A stretch of DNA of 8,171 nt from Clostridia bacterium (GTDB lineage: Bacteria; Bacillota; Clostridia; Christensenellales; Aristaeellaceae). How positions within the stretch are numbered: position 1 is the first letter of the stretch; the number at the start of each line of letters is the position of its first letter. The notes beneath the pieces were generated by a model. That model did not search any database, was not told the origin of the DNA, and worked only from the letters and a program-made list of their open reading frames with translations. The stretch covers positions 1 to 8,171 of the forward strand of contig JAFZLE010000348.1 in the NCBI GenBank assembly GCA_017551645.1. Reading direction: 5' to 3'. The position numbers were made by a program, and so were the translations under genes. Positions 1 through 7,107 of the stretch are shown in pieces.

Positions 1-669
1 CGGAATTATGTTTCACGCAGCATGCCTGTGCTGTTCCCGTTCGGCTTCGGACTTTCGTATACCGAGTTCAGATACGGGGATCTTCGCCTCAATAAGGAAG
101 CAATAAAGGATACAGATACGGTCACAGTGTCCGTTGACGTTGAGAACACGGGTAAGGTGAAGGGAAAAGCGGTGGTCCAGCTCTATATCGCGCCGCCCCG
201 GGGAGGGCTTAAGCGCCCTGTGCGCGAGCTGAAGCGCTTTGAAAAAGTCGAGCTTCTGCCCGGAGAGACCAAGACGGTCAGTTTCACGCTGGACAAGCGC
301 TGCTTTGCCGCGTGGGACGTGCGCATGCACGACTGGTACACCGAAGAGGGCGATTACTCTGTCCAGATATGCTCCGATGCCCGGACTGTACTGTTGGAGA
401 GCAAATTGCATGTGGCTCCGGACAAAGCGTATCAGCCTGAGTTCAGCCTGAATTCGACTTTAGGCGAGATCCTCGCGACCGAGAAGGGCAAGGTGATACT
501 GGGCGGCATGATGAACGGCTCGGCTTCAAGCGAATACGCGTCGGATATCATGAGTCCCGAAGCGCTGGCGGCGTTCATAAACGATATGCCGCTCAGGCAG
601 CTGAAGAGCTTCCTGCCGGGCAACGCCGCCGAGATCGTCGAAGGCATCCTGTACCAGCTGAATCATTAA
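1..669 (+). CDS. Glycoside hydrolase family 3 C-terminal part (beta-glucosidase/beta-xylosidase type), 5' end outside window
   Basis: The reading frame is open from base 1 and gives 222 residues, so this is the 3' end of a longer gene. The ATG at 22 is internal, because the residues before it (RNYVSRS) continue the same fold. The fragment opens with VLFPFGFGLSYTEF at about residues 10-23, the signature that ends the GH3 C-terminal alpha/beta sandwich domain. Next, at about residues 35-140, comes a fibronectin-III-like domain with the usual VVQLY, RPVRELKRF, LLPGE and GDYSV blocks. The catalytic (alpha/beta)8 barrel and its Asp nucleophile lie upstream and cannot be checked. GH3 enzymes remove beta-linked glucose, xylose, arabinose or GlcNAc from non-reducing ends; the fragment does not show which sugar. 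A tail of about 75 residues after the FN3-like domain (bases 442-666) resembles the tails of the second esterase and the rhamnosidase downstream. The next gene begins 11 nt after the stop, which suggests an operon. Confidence 0.93.
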   Translation, partial: RNYVSRSMPVLFPFGFGLSYTEFRYGDLRLNKEAIKDTDTVTVSVDVENTGKVKGKAVVQLYIAPPRGGLKRPVRELKRFEKVELLPGETKTVSFTLDKRCFAAWDVRMHDWYTEEGDYSVQICSDARTVLLESKLHVAPDKAYQPEFSLNSTLGEILATEKGKVILGGMMNGSASSEYASDIMSPEALAAFINDMPLRQLKSFLPGNAAEIVEGILYQLNH

Positions 670-674
670 AGGAG
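670..674 (+). promoter_or_regulatory. Shine-Dalgarno AGGAG for the first esterase
   Basis: AGGAG lies directly after the GH3 stop codon, 6 nt before the ATG at 681. This fixes the start of the first esterase and suggests that it is translated from the transcript that carries the GH3 gene. Confidence 0.7.
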
Positions 675-680
675 CTGCGT

Positions 681-1649
681 ATGAAGCACGAAAGGATAAA
701 CATCTGGAATGCCGGGGAATACAGTTATCCGGCAGCTTTCGGTTTCCAACCCAATCTTCGCACCTATCTGCACGAAGACGCGGCTGTACGGCCCTGCGTG
801 CTGGTGATCCCCGGAGGCGGCTACCGCATGGTCTCGCCAACGGAAGGTGAGATCGTGGCGAAATGCTTTTATGATAAGGGCTACCAGTGCTTCGTAGGCA
901 CGTATACAACGGATTATCTTGACCTGGCGCCCCTGAAGAGCCAGCCGCTTAATGATATCTCCCGCATGCTGCGCATCATCCGGAGCCGCGCTAAGGAGTT
1001 CGGTGTAATACCTGACCGGATAGTGGTTTGCGGGTTTTCCGCGGGCGCGCATCTGTGCGGCTCGCTGTGCGTGCACTGGCAGGACGTAAGAGATGCTTTG
1101 TACACGGGCGTTTCCAACAGACCTGACGGGGCTATTCTTTCTTATCCTGTCATTACATCGGGAGAGTTCGCGCACAGGGATTCGTTTACTGCGCTGCTGG
1201 GGAACGGAGCGAACGAAGCTGAGCTCACTTACGCGTCGCTGGAAAAGCAGGTGAACGGTGATACGCCGCCCATGTTCCTGTGGCAGACGCTCACGGATGA
1301 ACTGGTGCCGGTCGAAAACAGCTACCTTATGGCAAAGGCACTGAAAGAGAAAGGCATACCGTTTGCACATCACGTTTTCCCTGCGGGCAAACACGGCCTG
1401 TCGCTGTCAAATGATGACTGGGCGAACAACCGCCTGGGAGAGCCGTACACAATGGAACAGATGTTCTTTACTGCGGAAGCGGTGAATTCCGGCAAGGCGG
1501 AGGCTTCACCGGAACAGCTGGGCATACTGAACTTTTTTATGCATCCGGAGCTGGCGGACAGCAGTGCGTTTCCGGCAAATCAGGCAGTCAGGGAAGTGTC
1601 AGTCTGGCCTGAATTGGCGGATGCTTGGATGTGTGAGAATGTCCGTTAG
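681..1649 (+). CDS. Alpha/beta-hydrolase esterase (acetyl-xylan/feruloyl esterase-like, BD-FAE type)
   Basis: This 322-residue serine hydrolase has the full layout of the carbohydrate-esterase/lipase-like alpha/beta-hydrolases. The oxyanion-hole segment VIPGGGY is at residues 42-48 and the nucleophile elbow GFSAG at 118-122, with Ser120 as nucleophile. The probable acid is Asp206 in LTDELVP and the catalytic His is His238 in GKHGLSL. Enzymes of this family remove acetyl or feruloyl groups from plant polysaccharide fragments, a step that exposes the sugars to glycosidases. No signal peptide or membrane segment is visible at the N-terminus, so the enzyme should be cytoplasmic. The start is supported by AGGAG 6 nt upstream. 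The gene lies between a GH3 glycosidase and a second esterase, which favours a role in deacylating imported oligosaccharides. The ester substrate is inferred from context; other small acyl esters are possible. Unlike its paralogue next door, it lacks a long helical tail. Confidence 0.88.
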   Translation: MKHERINIWNAGEYSYPAAFGFQPNLRTYLHEDAAVRPCVLVIPGGGYRMVSPTEGEIVAKCFYDKGYQCFVGTYTTDYLDLAPLKSQPLNDISRMLRIIRSRAKEFGVIPDRIVVCGFSAGAHLCGSLCVHWQDVRDALYTGVSNRPDGAILSYPVITSGEFAHRDSFTALLGNGANEAELTYASLEKQVNGDTPPMFLWQTLTDELVPVENSYLMAKALKEKGIPFAHHVFPAGKHGLSLSNDDWANNRLGEPYTMEQMFFTAEAVNSGKAEASPEQLGILNFFMHPELADSSAFPANQAVREVSVWPELADAWMCENVR

Positions 1650-1672
1650 CCAAAGTAGAAGAAAACAGGCAG

Positions 1673-2653
1673 GTGAGCGCTGTGAGAATAATACACCGGA
1701 CCATAAGCGAATATGCGCAATTGACAGGATATATCCATGAGCCTTCAACCGAAATGGATAATATAAAGGCTTTTCCTGCCATACTTGTGCTGCCAGGCGG
1801 AGCGTTCAGAGTTTGCTCCGACAGAGAAGGAGAGCCGGTCGCAATGGCGTTTTACGCGGAGGGTTACTCGGCTTTTGTGCTGGACTACACCACTGTCACA
1901 AAAAAACCGGACGCGACGATAGATGATCCGATGAATGACTGCGATGCGGCTCTGTCGTGGATAAGGCAGAACACCGGAGAATTGCATCTGGCAGAGGGCA
2001 AGCTGGCGATGATCGGCTTTTCAGGCGGCGGACACCTGGCCGCTTCTGTGGCCACGCATGGACCGCAGCGCCCGGATCTGCTGCTGCTCGGTTATCCCGG
2101 TATATTTCCAAATAAAGTACGTGCGTTGATCTGTCACGACATCCTGGAACGTGTTGACGCGCAGACCCCGTCAAGTTTCATTTTCTCGACTCGTGACGAC
2201 ACTGTGGTCGTGTCAAAGAACCCGCTGGCTTTCGCGCAGGCGCTGGATGAAGCGGGAGTGGAATATGAACTGCATATTTTCAGAAGTGGCGTACACGGCT
2301 TGTCGCTCGCGAAGCCGCTGACATCTTCAGGTGACAGGAACCAGGTGAATGCACGTTTTGCCCAATGGTTCCCGCTGGCAGTGCAATGGCTGAAAGAGAA
2401 GTGGAACGACTTTACCGTATACGGCGTAAATGACGGAAGAACGGGGCGCGCAAGTATTGACAGCAAGATCAGTGAACTGATCGCATGGGACAGATCAGCT
2501 TCAGTGGTGGAGAAATACCTGCCATCCGTAAGACAGCTCGCTAAACAGTATCCGGAGCTGGGAGGCGCGAGCATACGCGCCGCTGCGAAGTGGGGACTGC
2601 CGCTGTCGGCTGAAATGCTGACACAGCTTGATTCGGAATTACTCGCACTGTAG
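1673..2653 (+). CDS. Second alpha/beta-hydrolase esterase with C-terminal helical extension
   Basis: This 326-residue protein is a diverged paralogue of the preceding esterase. It has the oxyanion segment LPGGAF at residues 40-45, where the neighbour has PGGGY. The nucleophile elbow is GFSGG at 115-119 (Ser117), the probable acid is Asp175 in STRDDTVV, and the catalytic His is His208 in GVHGLSL. The hydrolase fold ends near residue 245. From about 263 to 326 there is an added, probably helical tail (ISELI, VVEKYLP, LTQLDSELLAL) like those of the GH3 and GH78 proteins of this operon. No signal peptide is seen. The start is a GTG: 1673 gives the longest form, while GTG 1682 (three codons later) has AGGTGA at 1671-1676 upstream and would give the N-terminus MRIIHRTI, so 1682 is equally plausible or better. 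Deacylation of imported glycan fragments is inferred from context. The different oxyanion loop and elbow suggest a different ester preference from the first esterase. Confidence 0.87.
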   Translation: MSAVRIIHRTISEYAQLTGYIHEPSTEMDNIKAFPAILVLPGGAFRVCSDREGEPVAMAFYAEGYSAFVLDYTTVTKKPDATIDDPMNDCDAALSWIRQNTGELHLAEGKLAMIGFSGGGHLAASVATHGPQRPDLLLLGYPGIFPNKVRALICHDILERVDAQTPSSFIFSTRDDTVVVSKNPLAFAQALDEAGVEYELHIFRSGVHGLSLAKPLTSSGDRNQVNARFAQWFPLAVQWLKEKWNDFTVYGVNDGRTGRASIDSKISELIAWDRSASVVEKYLPSVRQLAKQYPELGGASIRAAAKWGLPLSAEMLTQLDSELLAL

Positions 2654-2663
2654 TTATTATTCA

Positions 2664-2669
2664 GGGGGA
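2664..2669 (+). promoter_or_regulatory. Shine-Dalgarno GGGGGA for the rhamnosidase
   Basis: The purine run GGGGGAAG begins 10 nt after the stop of the second esterase, and GGGGGA ends 10 nt before the ATG at 2680. It supports that ATG as the start of the rhamnosidase. No promoter-like pair is evident in the 26-nt gap, so the genes are probably co-transcribed. Confidence 0.55.
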
Positions 2670-2679
2670 AGAAACCGTA

Positions 2680-5442
2680 ATGCTGACACTATATGATCTG
2701 ACCGCAGAATACAAAACAGAGCCGCTGGGGCTGGACGAAGCGCAGCCGCGCTTCAGCTGGAAACTCAGAAGCGATATCCCAAACACGGCACAGAATGCTT
2801 TCAGGCTTACTGTGTCCGGCGGAGGAGAAGTCTGGGATACGGGAAAGGTTGAAAGCGGACAGAGCATAATTATTGAGTACGCCGGGGCTGGCCTTAAACC
2901 GTGTACTCAGTATGAGTGGCGCGTAACGGTCTGGACCGATCAGGGAGAGACCGCGTCCGCTGCTTCGGGATTTGAAACGGGTCTGATGTGCGGGAAGTCA
3001 TTTATTGGCGCGGCAAACTGGATCACGCACGGCTTCGCAAAGGATGACACTGCGTGCCCCGTATTCGCAAAACAGTTCAGTGTTTCAAAACCTGTTCAAA
3101 GAGCGCGCCTGTACAGCACGGCGCTGGGTGTATATGAAGCGGAACTGAACGGAGAAAAGATAAGCGATACGTACTTCGCGCCCGGATGGACGAGCTATCA
3201 CAAGCGGCTGCAGTATCAGACATACGCCGTTGACACTCTGCGTATGGGGGAGAACTGCATCAGTTTCACGCTCGGGAATGGCTGGTACAAAGGCGCGCTG
3301 GGGTTCATGCCGACGCCAAACCATTACGGGGACACGACCGCGCTGCTGGCCATGCTGGTGATCTGGTACGGTGACGGAACGCGGGAGACCATAGGTACGG
3401 GCGAAGATTGGGATGTATATAAGGGCAGCATCCTATTTTCCGAAGTATACGACGGTGAGATCCAGGATACCCGGCTGCCTGAACAGTATACGGGCCGCTC
3501 GCTGCCGTTTGAGCACGGATATGAAATGCTCACCGGCCAGGAAAACGAGCCTGTGCGCTGCATAATGCGTCTTCCCGTTACGAAGGAATTCACTGCGCCT
3601 AACGGTGACAGGCTTTTTGACTTTTCACAGAATCTCACCGGCTGGGCAGAGGTGCGTGTAAAAGGGAATGCAGGCCAAAAACTGGTGCTGCGCCATGCGG
3701 AAAGCCTGGACGAGAACGGCAACTTCTACACCGGCAATCTCAGCTTCGCGAAGGCGACAGATACATATATACTCAACGGGTCGGAACAGATCCTGAGGCC
3801 GCACTTCACTTTTCACGGCTTCCGTTACGTATGCCTGGAAGGGTTGGAAGAGGGACAGACGATAGAGCTGACCGCCTGCCACTTGTCCACGGATCTTAAG
3901 CCGGCCGGTTCATTCAGCTGTTCGGATAAGCGCGTAAACCGCCTGCGGGAAAACATCCTGTGGAGCCAAAGGAACAACTATCTGGACGTACCCACAGACT
4001 GCCCCCAGCGCAGCGAGCGTTTAGGCTGGACGGGGGACGCCACAGCGTTCACACCGACGGCGGCGTTCCACCAGAACATCATGCCGTTCATGCGAAAGTG
4101 GATGAGAGACCTGTGCGCAGATCAGGACAAAGCTACGGGTATGGCGCAGGTGGTGCCGGATATTCTTTCCGCGGGTGCCGGGGGGTCGGGCCAGAACGGC
4201 GCCGCATACTGGGGCGACGCTGCAACGGTGATCCCGTGGACTCTGTATGAGGTCTACGGCGACAAACGGGTGCTGGAGGAACAGTACGAAAGCATGAAGG
4301 TCTGGGCCGAATTCGTGCGCGGCCGCTGTAATGAAAAAGGTCTTTGGCAAAGCGGTTTCCAGTACGGCGACTGGCTGGGGCTGGATTCCGAAAGCAACAA
4401 GCTGGCGGATGAGCGCAAAGGCGCGACAGACGACTATTTCGTGGCCAACATCTGCTACTTGTGGACTCTGAATATAATGGCGGATACGGCACGGATCCTG
4501 GGCAAGACCGAGGATCAGGAACTGTATGAAACGCTCCGCGCCGGGACGCTTGACGCTTTCAGAGACGAGTATGTCACTAAAACGGGCCGCCTTGTGAGCG
4601 AAACGCAGACCGCAATGACGCTCGCGCTGCACTTTAACGCGGTGGATGAGCGCTTTAAGCCTGCTTTGGCAGAACGTCTGGTGCAGAACATTGCGGCGCA
4701 CAAGACGCATCTGACTACCGGCTTTGTCGGAACGCCCTATCTCTGTCTCGCCCTGAGCGACAACGGAATGCACGATATAGCGGGCAAACTGCTTTTGCAG
4801 GAGGAAGACCCGGGCTGGCTGTATGAGGTAAAAATGGGCGCGACCACTGTGTGGGAGCGCTGGAATTCCATCATGCCGGACGGCAGTTTCAATCCTGCCA
4901 ACATGAACAGCCTGGACCACTACGCTTACGGTTCGATCGCGTACTGGATATATACCCGCATGTGCGGTCTTAGGCTGCTTGAGCCCGGATACAGGAAGTT
5001 TGAGGTGGTCCCCCACTTTATCAAGGGCATAACAAGGGCAGAACTTGAGTATGAGAGCGTATACGGAACGATAAAGGTCGCCTGGCGCTGTGAGAAAGGC
5101 CTGATAACCGTGGACCTGAGCGTTCCGGGAAACACGAGGGCGGTACTGACACTGCCCGAAAGGACTGGGCAGCTGGAGCTTGGCAGCGGCGAATACCACT
5201 ATGAGTACGCTACCGAGACAAGGCTTGAACAGGACCGTTATACCATGGAGATCCCGCTGCACACGATGCTGGAGCATCCGGCGGCAATACCGCTGCTTAA
5301 GCAGTATATGCCCGGCATGCTGGACAATCCAATGATACAGTATGTTATGAACGAACCGATCTCCGCCATGCTGGCATATGCTCAGGAAGCAAAACCTCTG
5401 TACGAGATGATCCTGAAAGCAATGAACGAATCGGAGAGCTGA
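2680..5442 (+). CDS. Alpha-L-rhamnosidase, glycoside hydrolase family 78
   Basis: This 920-residue protein should release terminal alpha-L-rhamnose by the inverting GH78 mechanism. The N-terminal Ig/FN3-like domain spans about residues 1-105. The Bac_rhamnosid_N-type beta domain (about 135-300) contains GVYEAELNG, FAPGWTSY and LGNGWYKG, and a concanavalin-like region (about 305-400) contains DFSQNLTGW and FTFHGFRYV. The (alpha/alpha)6 catalytic barrel covers about 410-765 and a beta-sandwich about 768-850. In the family motif DCPQRSERLGWTGD (440-453), Glu446 matches the known general acid. Glu726 in GATTVWERW matches the known general base, so the enzyme looks intact. Residues 855-918 form an extra helical tail (LHTMLEHP, LLKQYMPGMLDNP) similar to tails on the GH3 and second-esterase proteins. 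There is no signal peptide, so action on imported oligosaccharides or glycosides in the cytoplasm is likely. The start is supported by GGGGGA 10 nt upstream. The next gene starts 2 nt after its stop, which implies translational coupling. Confidence 0.96.
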   Translation: MLTLYDLTAEYKTEPLGLDEAQPRFSWKLRSDIPNTAQNAFRLTVSGGGEVWDTGKVESGQSIIIEYAGAGLKPCTQYEWRVTVWTDQGETASAASGFETGLMCGKSFIGAANWITHGFAKDDTACPVFAKQFSVSKPVQRARLYSTALGVYEAELNGEKISDTYFAPGWTSYHKRLQYQTYAVDTLRMGENCISFTLGNGWYKGALGFMPTPNHYGDTTALLAMLVIWYGDGTRETIGTGEDWDVYKGSILFSEVYDGEIQDTRLPEQYTGRSLPFEHGYEMLTGQENEPVRCIMRLPVTKEFTAPNGDRLFDFSQNLTGWAEVRVKGNAGQKLVLRHAESLDENGNFYTGNLSFAKATDTYILNGSEQILRPHFTFHGFRYVCLEGLEEGQTIELTACHLSTDLKPAGSFSCSDKRVNRLRENILWSQRNNYLDVPTDCPQRSERLGWTGDATAFTPTAAFHQNIMPFMRKWMRDLCADQDKATGMAQVVPDILSAGAGGSGQNGAAYWGDAATVIPWTLYEVYGDKRVLEEQYESMKVWAEFVRGRCNEKGLWQSGFQYGDWLGLDSESNKLADERKGATDDYFVANICYLWTLNIMADTARILGKTEDQELYETLRAGTLDAFRDEYVTKTGRLVSETQTAMTLALHFNAVDERFKPALAERLVQNIAAHKTHLTTGFVGTPYLCLALSDNGMHDIAGKLLLQEEDPGWLYEVKMGATTVWERWNSIMPDGSFNPANMNSLDHYAYGSIAYWIYTRMCGLRLLEPGYRKFEVVPHFIKGITRAELEYESVYGTIKVAWRCEKGLITVDLSVPGNTRAVLTLPERTGQLELGSGEYHYEYATETRLEQDRYTMEIPLHTMLEHPAAIPLLKQYMPGMLDNPMIQYVMNEPISAMLAYAQEAKPLYEMILKAMNESES

Positions 5443-5444
5443 TT

Positions 5445-6674
5445 ATGAGAGACACAGTATCAGTTACGCGGGACGAACCTTTCCGGGTCGCTCTTTCGCT
5501 TAGCCCCTTCTCCCTTTCCCAGTTTGAACAGGGCTTTACGTTCAGGGTGGGAGACCAAACGGCTTCCACGCCCCAGGAATTGCAGAAAATCTACTGCGAC
5601 CTCGGGGCGACGGAGATGTTCGCGCGTATCGCCACAAAGCGCTACGACGTTCCTCGCAAGGAGGGTTTTGACAAAGAGCCGGACAACAACTCGACCCTGG
5701 AGCATGGACTTAGCTTGTGCAGGATCGCCGCGGAGCTGGGTGTGCCAATGAACCCTGAGATCATGTGCGCCTACACCTACATGGACATGTCGACTCAGCA
5801 GGCGCCGAATTTTGAGGAGTACCCGGATATATACGCGCTGCAGTATGGGAAGGCCTGGGAAGAACTGGATCTGGATGAGATATGCACTGTGCTGAAAGCC
5901 TACGGCCGGTTTGTAGCGGAAAGTATCCTTGCAACAGGCTGTACGGTCAACAACTGGAACCTCAGCAACGAAGCGAATTACGGATTTGCGGGAATCAGTT
6001 ATGGGTTAAAGACCGCGGTAAATCCAAAGCTCGCGAAAATGCCGTCTTCTCTGCGCTATGTGCTGCCGACTGTTGCAATCGGATGGTTCAAACGCAACAT
6101 ATGGCGCTATGACGCCAAAGCGTTTGCCGCAACGCGGGAGGGGATACTGGCTGCTTACGAAAAACTCGGCATAGATGACACCAACGTCCGGTTTTCGACA
6201 CATATCACTACCGTAGTCGCGACGCCGGAGATCTGCGCGGCATACTTCAATTGTCTCAAGGAGAACGGATATGCCCCGGACACTGCCGGCATCAGTTATT
6301 ATCCCAGCGCACCTTCGATGTGCCGCGACAAGGAGAAACTACTGAAAGAGACAGTGACGGCTATATACGAAAAATGCGGACTCCCCGTGTTCATCGCCGA
6401 ATATTCATATCCGTCAGGGGCTATGGAGGGCCCTTTCGCGGCCTGGGTCCAGAAGACAGGTGCTTATGAACACGACCAGCAGGGGCAGGCTTCCTTATAT
6501 GCGGATGTGATCGCCTGGGGCAAAACGCATCATATGGCCGGCATCCGCTATTGGGCTCCGGACTTCAAAGGCTGGTATTCCATGGCTATGTTTGAGTTTG
6601 ACGGCAACCAGGGAATTGCCAAAACGATCCTGAAAGAGCATAAAGCGATCACAGAGCTCCGCTACGGGAAATGA
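5445..6674 (+). CDS. GH53-like clan GH-A glycoside hydrolase (putative endo-beta-1,4-galactanase relative)
   Basis: The protein is 409 residues long and reads as one TIM barrel. The second half follows the GH53 order: NE in WNLSNEANYG (171-180, Glu176 as acid/base), DTAGISYYP (279-287) like the family's GLSYYP, FIAEYSYPSG (316-325, Glu319 as nucleophile), then QQGQASLYADVI and GIRYWAPDF towards the C-terminus. GH53 enzymes cut beta-1,4-galactan side chains of pectin with retention of configuration. The N-terminal half (for example ALSLSPFSLSQF and LGATEMFARIATKRY) is not that of classical secreted galactanases, so galactan specificity is uncertain; a related clan GH-A activity is possible. 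There is no signal peptide, which is unusual for an endo-galactanase and suggests a cytoplasmic exo- or oligosaccharide-acting enzyme. Its Shine-Dalgarno, GGAG at 5433-5436, lies inside the end of the rhamnosidase gene, 8 nt before the ATG. It is the last gene of the operon; no strong terminator hairpin is seen after it. Confidence 0.78.
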   Translation: MRDTVSVTRDEPFRVALSLSPFSLSQFEQGFTFRVGDQTASTPQELQKIYCDLGATEMFARIATKRYDVPRKEGFDKEPDNNSTLEHGLSLCRIAAELGVPMNPEIMCAYTYMDMSTQQAPNFEEYPDIYALQYGKAWEELDLDEICTVLKAYGRFVAESILATGCTVNNWNLSNEANYGFAGISYGLKTAVNPKLAKMPSSLRYVLPTVAIGWFKRNIWRYDAKAFAATREGILAAYEKLGIDDTNVRFSTHITTVVATPEICAAYFNCLKENGYAPDTAGISYYPSAPSMCRDKEKLLKETVTAIYEKCGLPVFIAEYSYPSGAMEGPFAAWVQKTGAYEHDQQGQASLYADVIAWGKTHHMAGIRYWAPDFKGWYSMAMFEFDGNQGIAKTILKEHKAITELRYGK

Positions 6675-6721
6675 TCTTACTTTTCTTCCCGTCCTCTGTT
6701 GCTTGCCGGAAGGGGTAATAA

Positions 6722-6961
6722 TTAATACGGCATATACGCAAGACAAAAGAGCCTTGAACTGCTATTATAGTATTGAAAAGGTATACGCTGCAGCCTGAAA
6801 GGAGTCTTATACTTTATTGGCCCGAACGCAGCTTTCCCCATCCATCCGCGTTCGCCTTTTTCTTCACACTTTGGGCAGCGGGCCTCATTGCGCTTGTCAA
6901 TGGTTGTAAGCAGCTCGAATTCATGCCCGCATTTTGTACAACGATATTGATGAAGCGGCAT
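6722..6961 (-). CDS. FmdB-family small zinc-ribbon protein (putative regulatory protein)
   Basis: The start is the ATG at 6961 (reading leftwards), because GGAGG sits at the right distance and the product begins MPLHQYRCTKCGHEFELL, the classic N-terminus of FmdB-type proteins. The 79-residue product has two zinc-knuckle CxxC pairs, CTKC at residues 8-11 and CPKC at about 29-32, and these should bind one zinc ion. The family is named after FmdB, a putative regulator of formamidase expression in Methylophilus, but its role in Firmicutes is not established. The part after AAFGPIKYK does not look like the family's usual Gly/Ser/Cys-rich tail and may have been altered by a frameshift or late mutations. 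The gene is convergent with the glycosidase operon and is not obviously linked to it in function. A longer in-frame ORF reaches upstream to 7015, but that part overlaps the promoter and Shine-Dalgarno and is not credible as coding. Confidence 0.78.
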   Translation of the reverse strand: MPLHQYRCTKCGHEFELLTTIDKRNEARCPKCEEKGERGWMGKAAFGPIKYKTPFRLQRIPFQYYNSSSRLFCLAYMPY

Positions 6962-6970
6962 TGAGCATTT

Positions 6971-6975
6971 CCTCC
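6971..6975 (-). promoter_or_regulatory. Shine-Dalgarno GGAGG fixing the FmdB-like start
   Basis: Read on the minus strand, GGAGG is followed by 9 nt and then ATGCCGCTTC. This near-ideal spacing decides in favour of the ATG at 6961 over the longer ORF that begins upstream. Confidence 0.75.
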
Positions 6976-6992
6976 AGACAAAAACTATATAT

Positions 6993-7021
6993 ATTATAAC
7001 CCATGATACCGCCAAACGCTA
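6993..7021 (-). promoter_or_regulatory. Possible promoter of the FmdB-like gene
   Basis: On the minus strand a perfect -10 hexamer TATAAT lies at 6998-6993 in an AT-rich run. About 17 bp upstream is only a poor -35 candidate (TAGCGT at 7021-7016). Transcription would begin near 6986, leaving a short leader just long enough for the GGAGG Shine-Dalgarno. The -10 box is clear but the -35 is weak. Confidence 0.4.
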
Positions 7022-7107
7022 GAATAGGCTATAGAAGAAACACAGATGAAAAACCGAAATTAGGAAACAAATAGAACTCGATAGTTACAGAAATACCAAA
7101 TATGCCT

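Noticed and set aside
22..669. ATG at 22 as a true start of a small protein
   Set aside because: It falls inside the conserved end of the GH3 domain, and the frame is open to the window edge, so the ATG is an internal Met codon.
666..1394. 242-codon open frame on the minus strand
   Set aside because: It lies inside the first esterase gene, whose sense frame contains the full catalytic triad. The antisense frame has no ribosome-binding site or motif.
4021..5277. 418-codon open frame on the minus strand
   Set aside because: It is a shadow of the rhamnosidase gene, whose sense frame shows complete GH78 motifs. The antisense product has no recognisable domain.
6675..6721. Terminator between the convergent GH53-like and FmdB-like genes
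   Set aside because: Only a short imperfect pairing (TTCCCG with CCGGAA) is visible, without a T-run in the right place.
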